Assembly: GCA_007571275.1 (NCBI GenBank)
Contig: RKRS01000126.1
Location: 1 to 8,566 of the forward strand
Direction of reading: 5' to 3'
Origin: Dehalococcoidia bacterium
GTDB taxonomy: Bacteria; Chloroflexota; Dehalococcoidia; Bin125
DNA length: 8,566 nt
Shown: positions 5,392 through 8,566 of the stretch, one piece after another
Layout of the letters: each line of letters opens with the position of its first letter
Numbering within the stretch: the stretch's first letter is position 1
Program-made: the position numbers and the translations under genes
The notes under the pieces: generated by a model
Told to the model about the DNA's origin: nothing
Databases searched by the model: none
The model's input: only the letters and a program-made list of their open reading frames with translations

Positions 5392-6564
5392 ATGAAGATC
5401 GGCGTTCACTTCAACTTCCAGAACTACACCGACTGGGGTCGGTTCGAGGCCCAGGCGGTCTCGGACGAGATGCCGATCAGCGACCAGCAGATCTACGAGG
5501 AAGATCTGCACCTGGGTGGGCTGGTCGAGCCGCTGGGCTTCGACTCGTACTGGTGCATTGACCACCACTTCTCGCCCTACATCATGACCTCGGGCGCGCT
5601 GCAGAACCTGACCTACTTCGCCGGCAAGACTGAACGGATCGATTTCGGCACGATGGTGATCGTGCTGCCCTGGTACGACCCGGTCGCGATCACCGAACAG
5701 ATCACGGTGCTCGACAACATGCTGCAGGGCCGCAAACTGACGCTCGGTCTGGGGCGCGGCGCGGCCAAGCGTGAGTTTGAGGCCTTCCGCTCGCCGATGG
5801 GTGAGTCGCGCGATCGCTTTATGGAGTCGCTGGAAATCGTGCGCAAGGGTTTGACTCAGGAATTCTTCTCACACGAGGGCGATTTCTACACGATTCCCGA
5901 GACGACGATTCGTCCGCGTCCGCGCAACCCACAGCAGTTGCTTGACTCGATGCGCGTCGCCTGGATTTCCCCGGAGACGCTGGAGATTGCCGCCAATGCG
6001 GGTCTCGGCATGCTGTTCACGAACTCGAAGAAGTGGGATGAATACCAGGCCGACGTGCTGCGCTTCAACCAGATCCGGGTCGCGAATGGCTGGGAGCCGC
6101 GACAGCCGACCGTAGTCGCCAACGTCGCCTGCTTCGACACCGAAGCCGAGGCCTGGGAGACCATGCTGCAGCACACCGGCGAGTTCCAGGAGAGCGTCGA
6201 ACGCCATTACCACTTCTCGGAGTCGGCTAGGTTCGCGGCGACCAAGGGGTACAAATACTATGCCGAGTTCGGCAAGACCAATGAGAGAACTACGGCCGAA
6301 CAGCGCGCCCGTTACGCGGCGACGCCGCAGGCCTGGGGCACGCCGGATCAGGTGCTTGAGAAGCTGAAGCACATCCAGCAGATGACCGCTGCGGAAGAGA
6401 TGATCATGAACTTCCGGATCAGCGGCGGTATGCCAGCCGAGGCCGCTGAGCGCAGCATGCGCCTCTTCGCTGACGAGGTGTTGCCAGCGCTGCATGAGCT
6501 CGAAGGCGACATGCCCGAAGAGCTGTCCGGCCGCCCGGTCGCCGAGCCAGTGTCCGCCGACTGA
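5392..6564 (+). CDS. LLM-class flavin-dependent oxidoreductase (bacterial luciferase-like)
   Basis: This 390-residue protein is expected to form the TIM barrel of the luciferase-like family, which uses FMN or F420 for oxygenations or hydride transfers. It opens with MKIGVHFNF, followed by EPLGFDSYWCIDHHFSPY (46-63); the DHHF segment corresponds to the EHHF of many relatives. TERIDFGTMVIVLPWYDPVAITEQITVLDNM (80-110) and LTLGLGRGAAKREFEAF (116-132) are strongly family-like, as are RPRP (174-177) and the following WISPETLEIAANAGLGML. The C-terminal tail (about 365-390) is acidic and probably disordered. The substrate and the cofactor (FMN or F420) cannot be told from this. The start is supported by TGAGG at 8 bases. 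Codons end almost uniformly in C or G, unlike most neighbours, which suggests strong expression. A serine hydrolase gene follows after 4 bases. Confidence 0.92.
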   Translation: MKIGVHFNFQNYTDWGRFEAQAVSDEMPISDQQIYEEDLHLGGLVEPLGFDSYWCIDHHFSPYIMTSGALQNLTYFAGKTERIDFGTMVIVLPWYDPVAITEQITVLDNMLQGRKLTLGLGRGAAKREFEAFRSPMGESRDRFMESLEIVRKGLTQEFFSHEGDFYTIPETTIRPRPRNPQQLLDSMRVAWISPETLEIAANAGLGMLFTNSKKWDEYQADVLRFNQIRVANGWEPRQPTVVANVACFDTEAEAWETMLQHTGEFQESVERHYHFSESARFAATKGYKYYAEFGKTNERTTAEQRARYAATPQAWGTPDQVLEKLKHIQQMTAAEEMIMNFRISGGMPAEAAERSMRLFADEVLPALHELEGDMPEELSGRPVAEPVSAD

Positions 6565-6568
6565 TCAC

Positions 6569-7705
6569 ATGTCCCCAATTGAACTTCAGGGCGAATGCGA
6601 ACCGCGCTTCGGCGCGGTTCGTGACGCGTTTGCCGCCAACTGGTCTGATCACGAGGAAGTCGGCGCATCGCTCTGCGTCATCGTCGGCGGAGAAACCGTT
6701 GTCGATTTGTGGGGTGGGTACGCCGACGCTGGGCGAAATCGCGTCTGGGAACGCGACACAATCGCCAACGTGTACTCATCAACCAAAGGGATCGCGGCGG
6801 TTGCGGCTGCCATGTTGGTTGATCGCGGCCAGCTCGATGTTGAGCGCGCGGTCGTCGACTACTGGCCGGAGTTCGGCCAGGCGGGCAAATCAGAGATCAA
6901 GGTGCGTCACCTGTTGACGCACGAAGCCGGGCTCGCTGGCGTCGAGGAAGCACTTCCTGATGGCGCGGTGCTGGATTGGGATCTCATGATCGGTGCGCTG
7001 GAACGTCAGGCGCCGATCTGGACACCAGGCCAAGGCATGGGCTACCACGCGATTACCTATGGCTGGCTGGTTGGCGAAGTGATTCGGCGGATCGATGGTC
7101 GAACCTGTGGCGAATTCGTCCGCGACGAGATCGCGGGGCCATTGGGCGTTGATTTCTTCATCGGTCTGCCGGAGTCGGAGGATGCCCGCACCGCTGAGCT
7201 GCTGTCTGCGCCTGGCGCCCCGCCGATTGGCGTGAGCACGCAGGACAATCTGGCGGCGAAAGCGCTTAGTTTGGCTGCGCCGCGTCTTGCGGGAACCGTG
7301 AATTCCCGCAAGTGGCGCGCGGCTGAACTGCCGGCGGCAAATGGTCACGGCAACGGACGCTCGTTGGCGACGATCTACTCGACGCTCGCGCAAGGTGGCG
7401 GCAGCCTACTTTCCAGCGACGCCGTCGCAGTCTGCGGAGCGACCGAGCACGCCGCGTACGAAGACATGGTGCTCGGATTTCTCGTCCGACGTTCGCTCGG
7501 ATTCATCCTCAGCACGGCCGGCGGTCGCTACGAGTGGGGCCCCAACCCGCGAACCTTCGGACATTCGGGCGCTGGCGGCTCGATCGGATTCGCCGATCCC
7601 GATGCTGAAATTGGGTTTGGCTACGTGATGAACCAGATGTCTGCTGGTCTGGGCGCGGATCCGCGCTGGAAGCCGATGATCGACGCGGTATACGCGAGCC
7701 TCTAG
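6569..7705 (+). CDS. Serine hydrolase of the class C beta-lactamase fold (probable esterase)
   Basis: The 378-residue product belongs to the beta-lactamase/penicillin-binding-protein-like esterase group. The nucleophile motif is SSTK (70-73), giving Ser70 and Lys73 of SxxK. RHLLTHEAGL (113-122) is the usual following motif, Tyr159 in GYHAITYGWL is the likely general base, and HSG (332-334), followed by AGGSIGFADPD, replaces the KTG of true beta-lactamases. Family members with HSG/HTG here are mostly esterases or amidases acting on small substrates. The early VDLWGGYAD (45-53) is also typical. No signal peptide is visible, so it is probably cytoplasmic, which argues against a role in antibiotic resistance. 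The ATG at 6569 is 4 bases after the oxidoreductase stop, with no good Shine-Dalgarno sequence, so it is likely translated by coupling; the longer in-frame reading from 6494 would overlap the upstream gene and is rejected. Codon use is more mixed than in the upstream gene. Confidence 0.9.
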   Translation: MSPIELQGECEPRFGAVRDAFAANWSDHEEVGASLCVIVGGETVVDLWGGYADAGRNRVWERDTIANVYSSTKGIAAVAAAMLVDRGQLDVERAVVDYWPEFGQAGKSEIKVRHLLTHEAGLAGVEEALPDGAVLDWDLMIGALERQAPIWTPGQGMGYHAITYGWLVGEVIRRIDGRTCGEFVRDEIAGPLGVDFFIGLPESEDARTAELLSAPGAPPIGVSTQDNLAAKALSLAAPRLAGTVNSRKWRAAELPAANGHGNGRSLATIYSTLAQGGGSLLSSDAVAVCGATEHAAYEDMVLGFLVRRSLGFILSTAGGRYEWGPNPRTFGHSGAGGSIGFADPDAEIGFGYVMNQMSAGLGADPRWKPMIDAVYASL

Positions 7706-7718
7706 AGCGACTTGCTCG

Positions 7719-8555
7719 TCAGGCGGCGATTCGTTGGCCAGCGTTGCGCAGGTGGGCTCGCAGCTCATGTCTGACGAGCTCTCTCCGAGCCTCAGTCCAA
7801 CCCATCTCCCTGGCAATTGCGAGCGCCGGCTGGCGGGTACCCGAGGCAAACGGCCCTTTGGTCTCGTGGAAGGCGCCGATGTGGACGCTGGACACGCCAG
7901 TGGCGACGATTTGCCGGGCGAACGTGTGGGCGTCGTTGAGGGGCAAGAGCGGGGCGACATTGATCGCCGTGCGGAAGCCGGCCTCTGAGAGTTGTCGAAT
8001 CGCATCCAGTCGCCGCTCGATGCTGGCGCATTGCGGCTCGAACCGTTTGCGCACGTCGTCGGAGTCGGTAGTGATGCTCAGCGTGATGTTGATTCGCTCA
8101 AACTGGTGGAAGAGGTCGATGTCGCGGGTGACGAGCGGGCTACGAGAGAGCACCGAGAGCTGTGCCCCACGTCGAGCGAGGATCGGCAGCAGGGAGCGGG
8201 TCAGTTCCAGCTTGCCCTCGATCGGTTGGTAGGGGTCAGTGGCGCTGCTCATCAGGACAGTTCTGCCGCGCAGGTCCTGGCGCGAGTTGCGCAGTTTGTC
8301 GATGGCGTTGGTCTTGACGCGTACCCACTGGCCCCAGCGTTCGCGTTGCTCCTCCTCAGGAGCGAAGAAGGCGGCGTAGCAGTAGGTGCAGGCGAAGGTG
8401 CAGCCCTGATACGGGTTGAGCGTGAAGTCGAGGCCTGCGAGACGGCCGGTCGGTCGGGCGAGGATGGCTGAGGCGTCGGCGTAGATGACCTCAGCAGCGC
8501 CCTGTACATCTGGCCTCACGGCGACGGGATTGGGATCGAAGAGAGCGAGCTGCAT
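7719..8555 (-). CDS. SplB-like (Rv2578c-type) radical SAM protein
   Basis: This 278-residue protein carries the radical SAM cluster motif CTFACTYC, with Cys52, Cys56 and Cys59 ligating a 4Fe-4S cluster that cleaves SAM. NPYQGC just before it, SSATDPYQPIEGKLELTR further on and the late INVAPLLPLND segment match the COG1533 (spore photoproduct lyase-related) group in non-sporulating bacteria. I do not see the context needed to call true spore photoproduct lyase, so repair of thymine dimers should not be assumed; the function of this subgroup is unknown. The ATG at 8553-8555 is chosen; an in-frame TTG two codons upstream is possible. No Shine-Dalgarno sequence is visible, but TATATT (8560-8565, minus) lies just upstream, hinting at a promoter very close to the start. 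The gene is convergent with the hydrolase gene, 13 bases apart. Confidence 0.88.
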   Translation of the reverse strand: MQLALFDPNPVAVRPDVQGAAEVIYADASAILARPTGRLAGLDFTLNPYQGCTFACTYCYAAFFAPEEEQRERWGQWVRVKTNAIDKLRNSRQDLRGRTVLMSSATDPYQPIEGKLELTRSLLPILARRGAQLSVLSRSPLVTRDIDLFHQFERINITLSITTDSDDVRKRFEPQCASIERRLDAIRQLSEAGFRTAINVAPLLPLNDAHTFARQIVATGVSSVHIGAFHETKGPFASGTRQPALAIAREMGWTEARRELVRHELRAHLRNAGQRIAA

Positions 8556-8566
8556 AGCCAATATAG

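Noticed and set aside
5869..6495. 208-residue minus-strand frame inside the oxidoreductase gene
   Set aside because: It is fully antisense to a clearly conserved gene with strong codon bias; the His/Arg/Leu-rich product is typical of a shadow frame.
6494..6568. Longer in-frame start for the serine hydrolase
   Set aside because: It would overlap the end of the oxidoreductase gene by 71 bases; the ATG at 6569 gives a normal family start and a typical operon spacing.
6569..7705. Reading the serine hydrolase as an antibiotic-resistance beta-lactamase
   Set aside because: It has HSG in place of KTG, a GYHAITYG tyrosine motif instead of YxN, no signal peptide and no resistance context, all pointing to an esterase.
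7694..7718. Possible bidirectional terminator between the convergent genes
   Set aside because: Only 4-5 bp of pairing (CGAGC with GCTCG, or GAGC with GCTC) and no T-rich tails, too weak to call.
7406..8005. Minus-strand frame spanning the hydrolase and radical SAM genes
   Set aside because: It crosses two well-supported convergent genes and has the low-complexity Ser/Arg/Pro composition of a shadow.

Overview
The window looks like ordinary bacterial chromosome: GC-rich (roughly 60% by eye), densely coded, with GTG starts and short stop/start overlaps. The mix of genes fits an environmental high-GC bacterium: MTA phosphorylase with adenine phosphoribosyltransferase, a stand-alone plsX, thioredoxin, a luciferase-like oxidoreductase, a class C beta-lactamase-fold esterase and an SplB-type radical SAM protein. 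A member of the Chloroflexota (Thermomicrobia-like) is my best guess, but an actinobacterium cannot be excluded without a database search. I see no tRNA, rRNA, CRISPR array, insertion sequence or phage gene.

Layout. (1) Positions 1-1507, minus strand: an apt - mtnP - PfkB-kinase operon, transcribed leftward and leaving the window at position 1. MTAP releases adenine from methylthioadenosine and APT converts the adenine to AMP; the kinase is cut after 27 codons. (2) A short divergent region near 1508-1608 separates this operon from a rightward series: a class I SAM methyltransferase, a lipoprotein-like secreted protein that starts in a GTGA overlap with it, and plsX of phospholipid synthesis. 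(3) Thioredoxin (4940-5266) has its own control region. A perfect 7-bp inverted repeat lies between a TTGACC -35-like box and the gene, and a 12-bp stem-loop follows the gene. (4) An LLM-class flavin oxidoreductase (5392-6564) and a serine hydrolase (6569-7705) are separated by 4 bases and probably co-transcribed. (5) A convergent SplB-like radical SAM gene (7719-8555, minus) ends 13 bases from the hydrolase and begins close to the window's right edge.

The best-supported functional links are the MTA/adenine salvage operon and the oxidoreductase-hydrolase pair. The most interesting non-coding signal is the dyad in the thioredoxin promoter region, whose geometry resembles promoters controlled by MerR-family regulators. 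I found no clear evidence of a wholly new multi-gene system; the findings are specific leads of moderate interest.
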